Positions 44,162-53,420 are shown, counted from the first letter of the stretch. The stretch: DNA of 61,043 nt from Gemmatimonadaceae bacterium (GCA_035533015.1 DATLUQ010000012.1:1-61043); one strand, 5' to 3'. Notes: generated by a model not told the origin, from the sequence alone. Translations and numbers: made by a program.

Positions 44162-47100
44162 TCAGCAGCCCGGCGCTGCCACCGCCGCCGGCACGGCGAT
44201 CGCCGGCAGGCCATTCTGCTTCAGTGTCGCGTTGAACGCCGGCAGATCCTTGGTCACCACCGCCCGCCAATTATTGGCCGCCGTGCGGAGATCCTCGCAG
44301 GCCGCCGCATACCCCGCGCGCATGGGCGGATTCGGCGCCATGTCACCCGGTTCGAGCGTGGTCAGCACGCGGATCATCGCGCCGTTCACGACCCGGAAGT
44401 TCGGCGGCGCCGCGCCGCCGCCCCCACGGCCGAAGCCGAACCCACGCCCCCGCCCGCCCCCGGTGCCACCGCTCGCGCTGTCGAGCTTCGCCGCCAACGC
44501 CTTGGCCGCCGCCGTCACGGCCGCCGGCCCGCTCCCCGCCGCCAACTTTTCCACGGCGGCGTGCGTCGCGTTGGCCGCCTGGTAGCCGTCCCAGGCCGCG
44601 CGCGCGCCGTCGTATGCCTTCATCTCCAGCACGTGCTGCGCGCGCAGGTCCTCGAGCGTGGCCGGGGAGCGGGGATCGTTGGCGATGGACGCCGTCTGCG
44701 TGTAGCTCTTGCCGTCCACCGTGAGCTTGAACGTGTAGGTGCCCGGCAGGGCCAACGGCCCCTGCGGCGAAGCCGGCGTCAGCCCGGGATTCGCGTTGAT
44801 CTCGAAGCTGTGCGAGAACGCCGGCGGATCGGCGTAGCGCAGATCCCAATGCACGCGATTCGTGCCCACGGCCGTCGGCAGCGGCCTCGGCGTGGCCAGC
44901 CAGAAGTTCGGTTCCGGCGGATGGGACGCCTCTTCCACCGGCGTGATCGGCGCGCTCGACAGGCGGCGCACGAGGTGGCCCGATGCATCCAGCACGTCCA
45001 GCGTCACGTCGCCGCGCGGCGGCGCTCCCAGGTAGTAGTACAGCAACACGCCGTTGGGCGCGTTGAGCGAATGCGGCACTTCCGGCGGGAATGGCGTGTC
45101 CTGGTTCACGTTGCGGCGCACGCGAATCGCGTTGCCCGGCTTGAACAGGTGCGCCGTTTCGGACGCCAGCCCCGGCCCGATCTGCCGCAGCGGCGAGATG
45201 TCGTCCAGAATCCAGATGCCGCGCCCATACGTGCCGATCACGAGATCGTTGCCCTTGATCGTCGCGTCGCGCACCGACGTCGTCGGCAGGTTCAGTCGCA
45301 TCGACTGCCAATCGTCGCCGTCGTTGAACGACACGTACATCCCGCTCTCCGTGCCGGCGAACAGCAGGCCGGCCTTCTTCGTGTCGCTGCGCAGCACCCG
45401 CGCGAAACTCCCGGCCGGCTGCCCCGTGGGCAGCCCGTTCACGATCTTCGTCCACGTCTTGCCGTAGTCGCGCGTGCGGTACAGGTACGGCATGTAGTCG
45501 CCCGCCGCGTGCCCATCCACCGCCGCGTACGCCTCGCCGGCGTTCACGTGCGACGCGTCGATCGACGAGATGTCGGACCGCGACGAGTCCGGCAGATCGG
45601 AAATGCTCACGTCCTCCCACGTCTTGCCGTCGTCACGCGTGAGCTTGATCAACCCGTTGGTCGTCCCCGCCCAGATCACCCCCGCCGCTACCGTGGACGG
45701 CGAGATCGATTCGATCGAACCACCCACCGGACCACCCGCGCCCCCCCGGCCGCCACGCCCGCCGCGCCCCGCCGCGGCCTCCGGCGGCGGCGTCACGCCC
45801 TTGGGGTAGCCGAGGTCGGGACTCATCTTCGACCAGTGCGCGCCGCCGTCGGTCGTGGCCATCACGTACTGGAACCCGGCCATCAGCCGGTGCTGGTTCC
45901 ACGGCGCCCACACGAGCGGATTGGTGGAACTGCTGCGCAGGTGCAGACTCGGATCCTGGCTCGGGCTGACGTTGATCGTCTGCTCGCTCGGATAGCTGAT
46001 CCGCAGAATGCCCGATCCGCTGGCGAACACGAAGTTCGGATTCAGCGGATCGGCCACGATCGACCCCCACTCCCAACCGCCCACCGGATTCCAGTCGAGC
46101 GGCGTGATCTCGCCGAAGTTGCCGCGGCTGCGCACGCGGATCGCCCCCGCGTCCTGCTGCGGCGCGTAGATCCAGTACGGGTACGAATTGTCCACCGACA
46201 GGTGATAGACCTGCTCGGTGGACTGGTTGTACCACAGACTCCACGTGCGCCCGCCGTCGAGCGTGACGGTGGCGCCCTGGTCCATGCCGAGCAGCATCCG
46301 CTGGCCGTTCGTGGGATCGATCCACAACTGCTGTGGATCGTCGCCGCCCGGCGCGCCCTTGAACCCCGTGAAGGTATTGCCGCCGTCGCGCGATACGTAG
46401 CTGGACGTGTTGATCGTGTACACGACGTCCGGGTCCCCCGGATCGACGTACACGCCGCAGTTGTAGCCGCCCTGCCCGTTGCGGATGCGCGTATCCTCGG
46501 CATCCATCTGGCGCCAGGTCGTGCCGCCGTCGTCGGACCGGTAGAGCCCCGAATTCTGGATCAGGAACATGCGCTCGCCGTCGGTATGATTCGCCACCGC
46601 CACCGAGGTGCGCCCCGCCAGCTCGGGCAATCCGCCGCCTTTGATTTCGTGCCAGGTGAGTCCCTCATCCGTGGACTTGAACAGGTGCGTGCCGTTCTCA
46701 CCGCCGAACGCGCCGCGCCCCATGGCGCCCGGCGCCACGTAGTGCAGATCGGTCGTCGCGAGGATCACACTCGGCTTGTCGTGGGCCCAGGCCAACTTCA
46801 CCGCGCCCGTCTCGTCGTCCACGAACAGGGTCTTGGTCCACGTCTTGCCACCGTCGGTGGACCGGAACACCCCGCGCATGTCGCTCTTCTCGTGGATGTT
46901 GCCCTGCGCCGCGATCATCACGAGATCGGGGTTCGCCGGATCCACGAGGATCGACGGGATCTGCTTGGTGGCATCGAGCCCCAGATGCTGCCAGGTGTGG
47001 CCGGCGTCGGTGGACTTGTAGACGCCGTTGCCCTCGTTGATCGCGCCACCCGTGATGATATCGCCCGTGCCGACGTAGATCACGTTCGTGTCCGACGGCG

Positions 47101-47404
47101 CCACTTCGATCGCGCCTACCGACGACACGTCCTTCACCGAGTCGAAGATCGGCTCCCACGTGGTGCCCGCGTTGGTGGTCTTCCACACGCCGCCCGCCGG
47201 CAGGCCGGCATAGAACACCCCCGGTTCGCCGATCGCCCCCGTCACCGCCGCCACGCGTCCCCCACGCAGGGGACCGACGTTGCGCCAGACGAGGCCGGCC
47301 AGGAGATCGGGATGCACCGGCGACTTCGCGCCAGTGGTCATGAGCGCCGCCGCGGCAATGCCGACGGTGGACAGGAAGCGGGGCGACAGGACACGCTTGA
47401 GCAT
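44162..47404 (-). CDS. Giant exported BNR/Vps10-type propeller protein
   Basis: 1080 residues. I chose the ATG at 47404, giving a basic and hydrophobic leader; the open frame upstream begins with TTG. It carries repeated Asp-box motifs ([49 protein letters not shown] and more), spread over about 700 residues, enough for two seven-bladed propellers of the sortilin/Vps10 or xyloglucanase type. Two Gly/Arg-rich linkers interrupt it (around 545-565 and 990-1015). The C-terminal 300 residues contain a beta-sandwich and helices. Catalytic sialidase Arg/Tyr residues are not evident. Probably a large extracellular binding or peptidase-like scaffold. Confidence 0.85.
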   Translation of the reverse strand: MLKRVLSPRFLSTVGIAAAALMTTGAKSPVHPDLLAGLVWRNVGPLRGGRVAAVTGAIGEPGVFYAGLPAGGVWKTTNAGTTWEPIFDSVKDVSSVGAIEVAPSDTNVIYVGTGDIITGGAINEGNGVYKSTDAGHTWQHLGLDATKQIPSILVDPANPDLVMIAAQGNIHEKSDMRGVFRSTDGGKTWTKTLFVDDETGAVKLAWAHDKPSVILATTDLHYVAPGAMGRGAFGGENGTHLFKSTDEGLTWHEIKGGGLPELAGRTSVAVANHTDGERMFLIQNSGLYRSDDGGTTWRQMDAEDTRIRNGQGGYNCGVYVDPGDPDVVYTINTSSYVSRDGGNTFTGFKGAPGGDDPQQLWIDPTNGQRMLLGMDQGATVTLDGGRTWSLWYNQSTEQVYHLSVDNSYPYWIYAPQQDAGAIRVRSRGNFGEITPLDWNPVGGWEWGSIVADPLNPNFVFASGSGILRISYPSEQTINVSPSQDPSLHLRSSSTNPLVWAPWNQHRLMAGFQYVMATTDGGAHWSKMSPDLGYPKGVTPPPEAAAGRGGRGGRGGAGGPVGGSIESISPSTVAAGVIWAGTTNGLIKLTRDDGKTWEDVSISDLPDSSRSDISSIDASHVNAGEAYAAVDGHAAGDYMPYLYRTRDYGKTWTKIVNGLPTGQPAGSFARVLRSDTKKAGLLFAGTESGMYVSFNDGDDWQSMRLNLPTTSVRDATIKGNDLVIGTYGRGIWILDDISPLRQIGPGLASETAHLFKPGNAIRVRRNVNQDTPFPPEVPHSLNAPNGVLLYYYLGAPPRGDVTLDVLDASGHLVRRLSSAPITPVEEASHPPEPNFWLATPRPLPTAVGTNRVHWDLRYADPPAFSHSFEINANPGLTPASPQGPLALPGTYTFKLTVDGKSYTQTASIANDPRSPATLEDLRAQHVLEMKAYDGARAAWDGYQAANATHAAVEKLAAGSGPAAVTAAAKALAAKLDSASGGTGGGRGRGFGFGRGGGGAAPPNFRVVNGAMIRVLTTLEPGDMAPNPPMRAGYAAACEDLRTAANNWRAVVTKDLPAFNATLKQNGLPAIAVPAAVAAPGC

Positions 47405-47522
47405 GAGAACGAGGCTCCGGCTGAGGATCAAGATGTCGTGAAGCTTAGAGTTCGGAACGGGCTCCGGACAGGGGGACGGTCCGGAGGGGACCCGCTAAGA
47501 ATTTCCTAACACCCCCGGCGTC

Positions 47523-47543
47523 GGGCGGCGCCCCGCGCCGCCC
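47523..47543. other. Perfect 9-bp hairpin in intergenic region
   Basis: GGGCGGCGC and GCGCCGCCC separated by CCC, lying between the divergent propeller gene and the MgtC-like gene, 70 bases before the latter's ATG. It could be a leader hairpin or upstream terminator. There is no U-tract. Confidence 0.3.
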
Positions 47544-47612
47544 TCGGTCGCGCCGGAGCGGGCGGCCCGAGACTTGTAATCCCGCTCCCCGCCGCCATCA
47601 TTCGGATTCAGC

Positions 47613-48881
47613 ATGCAAAATGCCCTGCTCAACTCCCTTCCCCCGGACGCGGTCAAGCTCGCACTCGCGCTCCTGCTCTCGCTGCTCATCGGCCTGCAGC
47701 GCGAGGAGCAGAAGCTCGAGGCCGGGCACTACCGCTTTGGCGGCGCGCGCACCTTTCCCCTCATCGGCCTCCTCGGCTACGCACTCGCCCTCGTCGGCGG
47801 CGACAACCTGGTCCTCGTGGCGGCCGGCCTCGTGGTCGTGGGCGGGCTCATGCTGCTCTCGTACCGCTACAAACTCTCCACCGACGGAAGCAACGCCGGC
47901 ATCACCACCGAAATCTCCGCGCTCGGCACGTACGTGGTCGGGGCGCTGGTCGCGCACGATCACATCTGGGTGTCGTGCGCGCTGGCCGTGTTCAGCCTCC
48001 TGCTTCTCGACCTCAAGGGCGCGCTCGAGGGACTCGCCCGCAAGATCGCCCCCGACGAGATCGCCACCCTGGCCAAGTTCCTGCTGCTCACGGTGGTGCT
48101 GCTTCCCATCGTCCCCGATCAGGACTTCACGCAATTCCACCTGAATCCGTTCAGGACGTGGCTCGCCGTGGTCGCGGTGAGCGGTGTGTCGTACGGCAGC
48201 TACGTGCTCGAACGCCTGACGCGAGGCCGCGGTGGGCCATTGCTCTCCGCGATGCTCGGCGGCGCATACTCGTCCACCGTGACCACGGTCGTGCTGGCGC
48301 GCCGGGCGGCCTCCGAACACCGGCCGCACCTTTTTTCGGGAAGCATCGTGGCGGCGTCGGGTGTCATGTACGCGCGGCTCATCGTGCTGCTGGCGCTGTT
48401 CAGCGTGCCGCTGGCGGCACGGCTGGGCGGATCGTTCGCGCTGCTCGCCCTGGCCGGCACGCTGGGCGGCGCGTGGTGGAGCCGGCGGCCTGATGCCGCC
48501 GGCACGGCGCGGGCCGAGCCGCCGTCGGGACGCAACCCGCTCCAACTGCGCACGGCGTTGCTGTTCGGGGTCCTGTTCATGGGGCTCATCGTGATCACGC
48601 AGCTCGTGATGCAGCACCTGGGGCGCGGCGGCACTTACGCCCTGGCGGCCGTGATGGGCGTGACCGACGTGGATCCATTCGTCCTCGGCCTCACGCAGAC
48701 CGTCGGCGGCGCGACCCCGCTCGACGTGGCGGCGGCGAGTATCGTCATCGCCGCCGCCAGCAACAACCTGGTCAAGGGCGTGTACGCGTGGAGCCTTGCC
48801 CGGCGGAAGACCGGGGCTTACAGCTTCGCAGGGCTGGGGCTGCTCGCCGCGGCCGGGCTGCTCCCGCTGTTCTGGATCTGA
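47613..48881 (+). CDS. MgtC/SapB N-terminal + DUF4010 membrane protein
   Basis: 422 residues, about 12 hydrophobic segments. The N-terminal third (LALALLLSLLIGLQREEQ, GGARTFPLIGLLGYALALVG, GITTEISALGTYVVGALV) matches MgtC/SapB, including the conserved GLxRE and Arg-Thr-Phe blocks. The C-terminal two thirds (FHLNPFRTWLAVVAVSGVSYGSYVL, ALAAVMGVTDVDPFVLGLTQ) match DUF4010. The function of this fused family is not established; the MgtC part suggests membrane energetics or ion stress. Monocistronic, converging on the DinB gene. Confidence 0.9.
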   Translation: MQNALLNSLPPDAVKLALALLLSLLIGLQREEQKLEAGHYRFGGARTFPLIGLLGYALALVGGDNLVLVAAGLVVVGGLMLLSYRYKLSTDGSNAGITTEISALGTYVVGALVAHDHIWVSCALAVFSLLLLDLKGALEGLARKIAPDEIATLAKFLLLTVVLLPIVPDQDFTQFHLNPFRTWLAVVAVSGVSYGSYVLERLTRGRGGPLLSAMLGGAYSSTVTTVVLARRAASEHRPHLFSGSIVAASGVMYARLIVLLALFSVPLAARLGGSFALLALAGTLGGAWWSRRPDAAGTARAEPPSGRNPLQLRTALLFGVLFMGLIVITQLVMQHLGRGGTYALAAVMGVTDVDPFVLGLTQTVGGATPLDVAAASIVIAAASNNLVKGVYAWSLARRKTGAYSFAGLGLLAAAGLLPLFWI

Positions 48882-48906
48882 CGCTTCCGGGCCGCGCTCC
48901 CCGCGG

Positions 48907-49425
48907 TCAGATCGATTCGTCGGCCGACGGACCGTACACGCCCGGCACGGGGACGTCGAGCAGCCGGTAGTACACCCCGAGTTGTGCCCGGTGATGGATG
49001 AGATGGCTCACGACCATCAGCCGCATGAGCGACCGCTTCGTATCGCGCACGATCACCTGGTCACCAGCGCTCATGACCCAGTCGTGCGACAGGTCGTCGG
49101 GGGTGGCTTTGGCCAGCGCGCGCTGGAACTCGGCCACGTTGGCGTCGAATCGGGCAACCAGCTCGCCGGCCGGCGCCGGTGATCCGGCCGGTCGGGCGGT
49201 CGCCATGTCCAGCCCTTCCGTGGCCAGGATCATCGTGCCCCGCGTCGGGATGCCGGCGATGTGCGATGCCAGCTGGAGGAGCGTGCGCGACTTCGCGTGC
49301 GGCCGCCACTCGTCGTGGTCGCTGGGAAAGCGCTCGAGCACGCGGCGCGTGGCGGCGAACTCCCGGGTGAAATCCTCGAACAGGGGCGATGGCTCCTTGG
49401 GGGCAGCGGGACTGGACGGTGACAT
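48907..49425 (-). CDS. DinB superfamily protein
   Basis: 172 residues from the ATG at 49425. Four-helix bundle of the DinB/YfiT type: LFEDFTREFAATRRVLERFPSDH at the start, TLLQLASHIAGIP with the first metal-ligand His, and VVSHLIHHRAQLGVYYRLLDVPVPGVYGPS with the HxxxHR pair. The three His fit a metal-dependent thiol (bacillithiol/mycothiol-like) transferase, but the thiol is unknown. It is divergent from an HxlR regulator across a shared operator-like palindrome, so it is a likely regulon member. Confidence 0.9.
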   Translation of the reverse strand: MSPSSPAAPKEPSPLFEDFTREFAATRRVLERFPSDHDEWRPHAKSRTLLQLASHIAGIPTRGTMILATEGLDMATARPAGSPAPAGELVARFDANVAEFQRALAKATPDDLSHDWVMSAGDQVIVRDTKRSLMRLMVVSHLIHHRAQLGVYYRLLDVPVPGVYGPSADESI

Positions 49426-49482
49426 GAGGGAGGACCGGTGAGGGGTGAGTGCTGGGCCCGACGCCTCCAGTGTCGCACCGTG

Positions 49483-49499
49483 ACTTGATGATGTCAAGT
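49483..49499. promoter_or_regulatory. Operator-like palindrome between dinB-like and hxlR-like genes
   Basis: ACTTGA (49483-49488) and TCAAGT (49494-49499), a perfect 6-bp inverted repeat around TGATG. It lies just upstream of a TTGCAA-N17-TATACT promoter for the HxlR gene (49506-49534). Its minus-strand reading contains TTGACA facing the DinB gene. This arrangement suits an autorepressor controlling both genes. Confidence 0.55.
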
Positions 49500-49541
49500 A
49501 ATAACTTGCAATTTGATTCCATGCCCCGTATACTGGCCGCC

Positions 49542-50174
49542 ATGCGGTCCTACAATCAGTACTGTGGCCTGGCCAAAGCGCTCGACGTGGTGGGCGATCG
49601 TTGGATCTTGCTCGTCGTCCGCGAGCTGCTGGCGCACGATGGGGCGCGGTACACCGACCTGCGCGACGGGCTGCCGGGCATCGCGACCAACATGCTCGCC
49701 GGCCGGTTGCGCGACATGGAACGGGCGGGCCTCGTGATCCGGGAAGACGCCCCACCGCCAGTGGCCACCACCCTGTTCCGGCTCACCCCCCGCGGGCGCC
49801 AACTCGAGCCCGTGATCCGCGCCCTCGGCGCGTGGGCTGGCCCGCTGATGGAGGAGTGGACCCCCGGCCAGGAATTCCGCAGCCGGTGGCTGGCGCTGCC
49901 GGTGGAGTTGTACCTCACCGACGGGGCGCCGGACGCACCACCGGTGGCGCTGCAGCTCCGGACCGGCGAGGAACCGATGGTGGTGGAGGTGGCCGGGGGC
50001 ACGGTCCGGGCGCGGCCCGGCACCGCCGCCCATGCCGCGGCGGAACTCGCCGGCCCCCCACACGTGGTCATGGGCCTGTTGGCGGGCCGCCTCTCGCTGG
50101 CGGCGGCTCGCGCCAAAGGGCTGCACTTCCGCGGCGCGCTCAGGGCCGTGCGGCGCTTGCGGCCCAGGTCCTAA
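49542..50174 (+). CDS. HxlR family winged-helix regulator
   Basis: 210 residues. Start at 49542 (MRSYNQYCGLAKALDVVGDRW), chosen because a good promoter (TTGCAA, 17-base spacer, TATACT) ends at 49534, predicting transcription from about the start codon. The earlier ATG at 49521 would be upstream of that. The winged helix is WILLVVRELLAHDGARYTDLRDGLPGIATNMLAGRLRDMERAGLV, with Cys8 available as a redox sensor. A C-terminal domain of about 100 residues, like a small SCP2-type fold, is present in longer members. It probably represses itself and the divergent DinB gene in response to electrophiles or oxidants. Confidence 0.88.
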   Translation: MRSYNQYCGLAKALDVVGDRWILLVVRELLAHDGARYTDLRDGLPGIATNMLAGRLRDMERAGLVIREDAPPPVATTLFRLTPRGRQLEPVIRALGAWAGPLMEEWTPGQEFRSRWLALPVELYLTDGAPDAPPVALQLRTGEEPMVVEVAGGTVRARPGTAAHAAAELAGPPHVVMGLLAGRLSLAAARAKGLHFRGALRAVRRLRPRS

Positions 50175-50212
50175 CGCGCATCCGGATCACGGCCCACCCG
50201 GCGCCCGGTCCG

Positions 50213-51103
50213 TCACCCCGCCCCGGGCCCGAGTTTCCGTCGAACGAACGGGCGCACGAACGCCGCTGGCGGGTTGTGCGCGGTCGCCAGGCCATATGCT
50301 TTCTTATATAGCTCGTCGGCCCTCGCCTGCTGGCCCATCTTCTCGTAGGTCATGCCGAGCAGGCAGGTCATGAACGGATCGTTCTGGTTTCCGCGCATGG
50401 CCAGCATCTTGCCGAACTCGGCCTCCGCGGTCGCGAGGTCGCCGGTATAGAGCGCCACGTACCCCACCAGATACGGGAAGAATCGCTCCTGCTGAGCCGC
50501 CATGGCCGAGTCGCCGTCCAGCGCCCGGCGCGCGGCGGCGATCTGCCGCTCGGCTTCCGCCTTGTCGCCGCGGCGCGCGGCGATGCGCGCCAAGGCATGG
50601 GCCAGCCGGAAGTCCCACAGGCTCGCGGGATGCGTGCGGGGCTGCGGTTCCATGGTGCCCAACTCGTATCCCTTCCGGTACCACTGCTCGGCCGCGTTCA
50701 GATCGCCCGCGTCGATGCACACCCGCGCGCCCTCGTCGGCCATCTCGCCTTCCTGATAGAACGCGTTCTGCGGCTCCGCCTGCTCGCGGCTCTTCCAGTA
50801 GTCGATCACCATCTGCTCATACTTGAGCGTGTTGGCGCAGTCCGCGTCGAATGCATGGGACATGGCCATGGCGCGCTGCGCATTGGCCTTCGCTGCCGGA
50901 TCGGCGGCGGAGTCGATGATCGCCTGGAAGATCACGCGCGCCTGTGCGGTCTTCCCCTCCACGTCGAGTTGCGACGCCTCGGCCATGGGGCCGGAGCCGC
51001 GGCCCCCGCCGCGCTGGGCGGCCACGGACGGTGCGGAGAAGATCGAGGCGCCGGTCAGCGCGGCGGCCGCAACGAGACGGCGGCCAATGGGCAGGTTCGT
51101 CAT
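50213..51103 (-). CDS. Exported TPR-repeat protein
   Basis: 296 residues. Signal peptide ending SVAAQ, followed at once by a Gly/Arg-rich stretch (RGGGRGSG). The rest is helical with TPR-like units (LDVEGKTAQARVIFQAIID, AGDLNAAEQWYRKGYELG, RRGDKAEAERQIAAARRAL, TGDLATAEAEFGKMLA, KMGQQARADELYKKAYGLA). The codons for ELYKKAY are AT-rich compared with the rest. Its partner is unknown. It follows the penicillin acylase gene by 124 bases on the same strand. Confidence 0.82.
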   Translation of the reverse strand: MTNLPIGRRLVAAAALTGASIFSAPSVAAQRGGGRGSGPMAEASQLDVEGKTAQARVIFQAIIDSAADPAAKANAQRAMAMSHAFDADCANTLKYEQMVIDYWKSREQAEPQNAFYQEGEMADEGARVCIDAGDLNAAEQWYRKGYELGTMEPQPRTHPASLWDFRLAHALARIAARRGDKAEAERQIAAARRALDGDSAMAAQQERFFPYLVGYVALYTGDLATAEAEFGKMLAMRGNQNDPFMTCLLGMTYEKMGQQARADELYKKAYGLATAHNPPAAFVRPFVRRKLGPGAG

Positions 51104-51227
51104 GTTCGTCTCCCTTGTTCAGCGTACGTCCCGGGCCTGTTGCGCGTCTGTCGCTCGCCTTCCGTCACCATCGTTCGGGGTGCGACGCGGCGGACGCGCG
51201 TTCCCCGCCAATGCGGCGCGGTCGCCA

Positions 51228-53420
51228 TCAGCCTCCTGGGTGGTACTCGCGCTCGGTGTGTCCCTTGAGCTGCGACTTGTAGAAGTACACGACGCGCAGG
51301 TTCCCGGTGGCGTAGCGCTCGGCCTCGTCGTCGAAGTGCGGCGAATGAACGTCGCCGCTCTCGCCGCCCGCCGTCACGGCGCGGGCCCGGACGCTGTCGC
51401 CGAACTCCACCACCGCCACGAAGCTGTTGCCGCTCGTGCCGTACCACTTCTTGGTATTCGAGTAGGCGTGCGCCCCGAACGAGGCCAGGGAGCCCCACAC
51501 CGACGACGTGAACGGCACGGGGATGCTCGGCTCGGCGTCGTCGAAGTGCGGGTCGATGTCGTCGTTGATGCGCTGGAAGCGGTTGATGTCGCCCCAGGGC
51601 GTCTGCCAGTTGCCGAAATCGGCGGTGAGCGTGTCGGAGGCCGCGGCCAACGACGCGAGCAGTTCGTGCGGGCTGGCCCGCTGGGCCACGTAGTCCTCGG
51701 CCGACATCCCGGCCGCCCGCGCCTCGCGCCCCACGCGCCGCATCACGTCGGTGCCCCAGAACACGGCGAGCGACGTCGGGACGGAGTTGATCCCCCATCG
51801 ATAGTCCCAGGCGCGAAGCAGCGTCATCTGCTTCGTCAGCCGCGCCTTGAGCGGATCGCCCGCCGGGGTCGCGTCATACGCTTTGACCAGCGGCGGAATC
51901 ATGGTCGCGAACGCCGGCAGATAGCTGTCGAACGCCGCCGCCGTCAGCGACGACATGGTAAAATCCTTATGGCCGGGCAGCACGCGCAGGGCGTGGTAGC
52001 CGCGAGGGCTCTCCTCCGTGCCCGTCTCCACGTACCTGGGATAGTCACGCCGCTTGGGGCTGCTCGGCCCCGCCGCCGACCACGGCCAGTTGTTCGAATT
52101 GTACAACCAGCCGGTGGCCGGATTGAGCAGGCCCGGCGTCTGGTCGATCGTCAGCAGGCCGTGATAGTCGGTGGCCGGATTGCTGCCGTCCACCGGCTTG
52201 GTCCAATCGAAGCTCGTATCACGCCGCGGGATGTAGTTCGAATGGAAGTACGCGATGTTGCCCTCGGCGTCCGCGAAGATCGTGTTGTTGGAGGAGTTGG
52301 TGTGCAGGTGCATGATGTTCCGGAACGCCGCGTAATCCTTGGCCTTGGTGCGCGTGTACGACTGGATGAGCGCGTTCACCGGGCTCTGCATCAGGCTGAT
52401 GCTCACCCAGCGGTCCCCGTCCTGGCGAATGACCGGACCGTGCTGCGTGTAATAGGCGGTGAACGTCCGGCTGGCCATCCCGCTGGCCGTCTTGTACGGC
52501 ACGGTGATCTGCGTGGAGACCACGGGGAGTTCACGGTCGCCGTGCTTGTAGACGTAGCCGTCCCCCCGCTTGGTGACCGTCTCCAGGAATTCGTCGATGT
52601 TGTCCACGCCGCTCGAGGTGTGCATCCACCCGGCGGTCGGATTGAACCCCTGATAGATGAAGAACTGACCCCACGTGACCGCGCCGTACGCGTCCAGTCC
52701 CTCGTCGCTCACCATCTGCAGCTCCGAGCGGAAATAGAACGACGTGTGCGGGTTGATCCACAGCAGCGCGTGGTGGTCGAGCGTGTTCTTGGGCGCAATG
52801 GCGATGCCGTTGGAACCCGACGGCTCGGGCGGCGGCCCGTCGCCCTCCGCTCCCCGCCCACGTCCCGCCGGCAGCGGCACGCCGCCATAGAAGTTCGCCA
52901 GCCCGGCGAGGTTCACACGCTCGATGTCGCCGCCGATGCTGCCTTCGGTGAAGCTGAGCGCCATCCACGGCTCGAAATGCGTGATCACCCGAGGCTTCAC
53001 CTGCGGATGCGTATACAGATAGTAGTTGAGCCCGTCGGCGAACGCGTCCATGAGCGACCGCAGCCAGGCCGGGCTCTCGCCGTACATCTTCCGCAACGAA
53101 TCGGGATTGATGAACAGCTTCATGCGAAGGTCGCGCCAGACCTGTGACTCGCCCTCCGCCTCCGCCAGCCGCCCCATCGCGTCGAGGTAGTTGGTCTCCA
53201 CTCGGTTGAAGTCGTCCTCGGCCTGTGCGTATTCCATGCCGAATACAGCGTCGGCATCGGTATGGCCGTACACGTGGGCAATGCCCCAGTCGTCGCGAAT
53301 GATCGTCACGCGCTGGGCTTCCTGCTGCCAGCGTGCGACCTCCTGGGCAGACTGGGCGCGCGCGGCGCGGGGCGCCAAACTGGCGGCTGCCGCGGCACAG
53401 AGCACGAGGAACTTCTTCAT
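51228..53420 (-). CDS. Exported penicillin acylase family Ntn hydrolase
   Basis: 730 residues from the ATG at 53420. The signal peptide ends ARAQS. The alpha-chain block RVTIIRDDWGIAHVYGHTDADAVFGMEYAQAEDDF is present. The predicted self-cleavage site is Gly202-Ser203 in SGSNGIAI; Ser203 would become the N-terminal nucleophile of the beta chain. Later family blocks include VTWGQFFIYQGFNPTAGWMHTSSGVD and YFHSNYIPRRD. A Gly/Arg/Pro-rich segment lies directly before the cleavage site (186-200). Such enzymes hydrolyse amide bonds, including acyl-homoserine lactones; which substrate applies is unknown. Confidence 0.93.
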   Translation of the reverse strand: MKKFLVLCAAAAASLAPRAARAQSAQEVARWQQEAQRVTIIRDDWGIAHVYGHTDADAVFGMEYAQAEDDFNRVETNYLDAMGRLAEAEGESQVWRDLRMKLFINPDSLRKMYGESPAWLRSLMDAFADGLNYYLYTHPQVKPRVITHFEPWMALSFTEGSIGGDIERVNLAGLANFYGGVPLPAGRGRGAEGDGPPPEPSGSNGIAIAPKNTLDHHALLWINPHTSFYFRSELQMVSDEGLDAYGAVTWGQFFIYQGFNPTAGWMHTSSGVDNIDEFLETVTKRGDGYVYKHGDRELPVVSTQITVPYKTASGMASRTFTAYYTQHGPVIRQDGDRWVSISLMQSPVNALIQSYTRTKAKDYAAFRNIMHLHTNSSNNTIFADAEGNIAYFHSNYIPRRDTSFDWTKPVDGSNPATDYHGLLTIDQTPGLLNPATGWLYNSNNWPWSAAGPSSPKRRDYPRYVETGTEESPRGYHALRVLPGHKDFTMSSLTAAAFDSYLPAFATMIPPLVKAYDATPAGDPLKARLTKQMTLLRAWDYRWGINSVPTSLAVFWGTDVMRRVGREARAAGMSAEDYVAQRASPHELLASLAAASDTLTADFGNWQTPWGDINRFQRINDDIDPHFDDAEPSIPVPFTSSVWGSLASFGAHAYSNTKKWYGTSGNSFVAVVEFGDSVRARAVTAGGESGDVHSPHFDDEAERYATGNLRVVYFYKSQLKGHTEREYHPGG

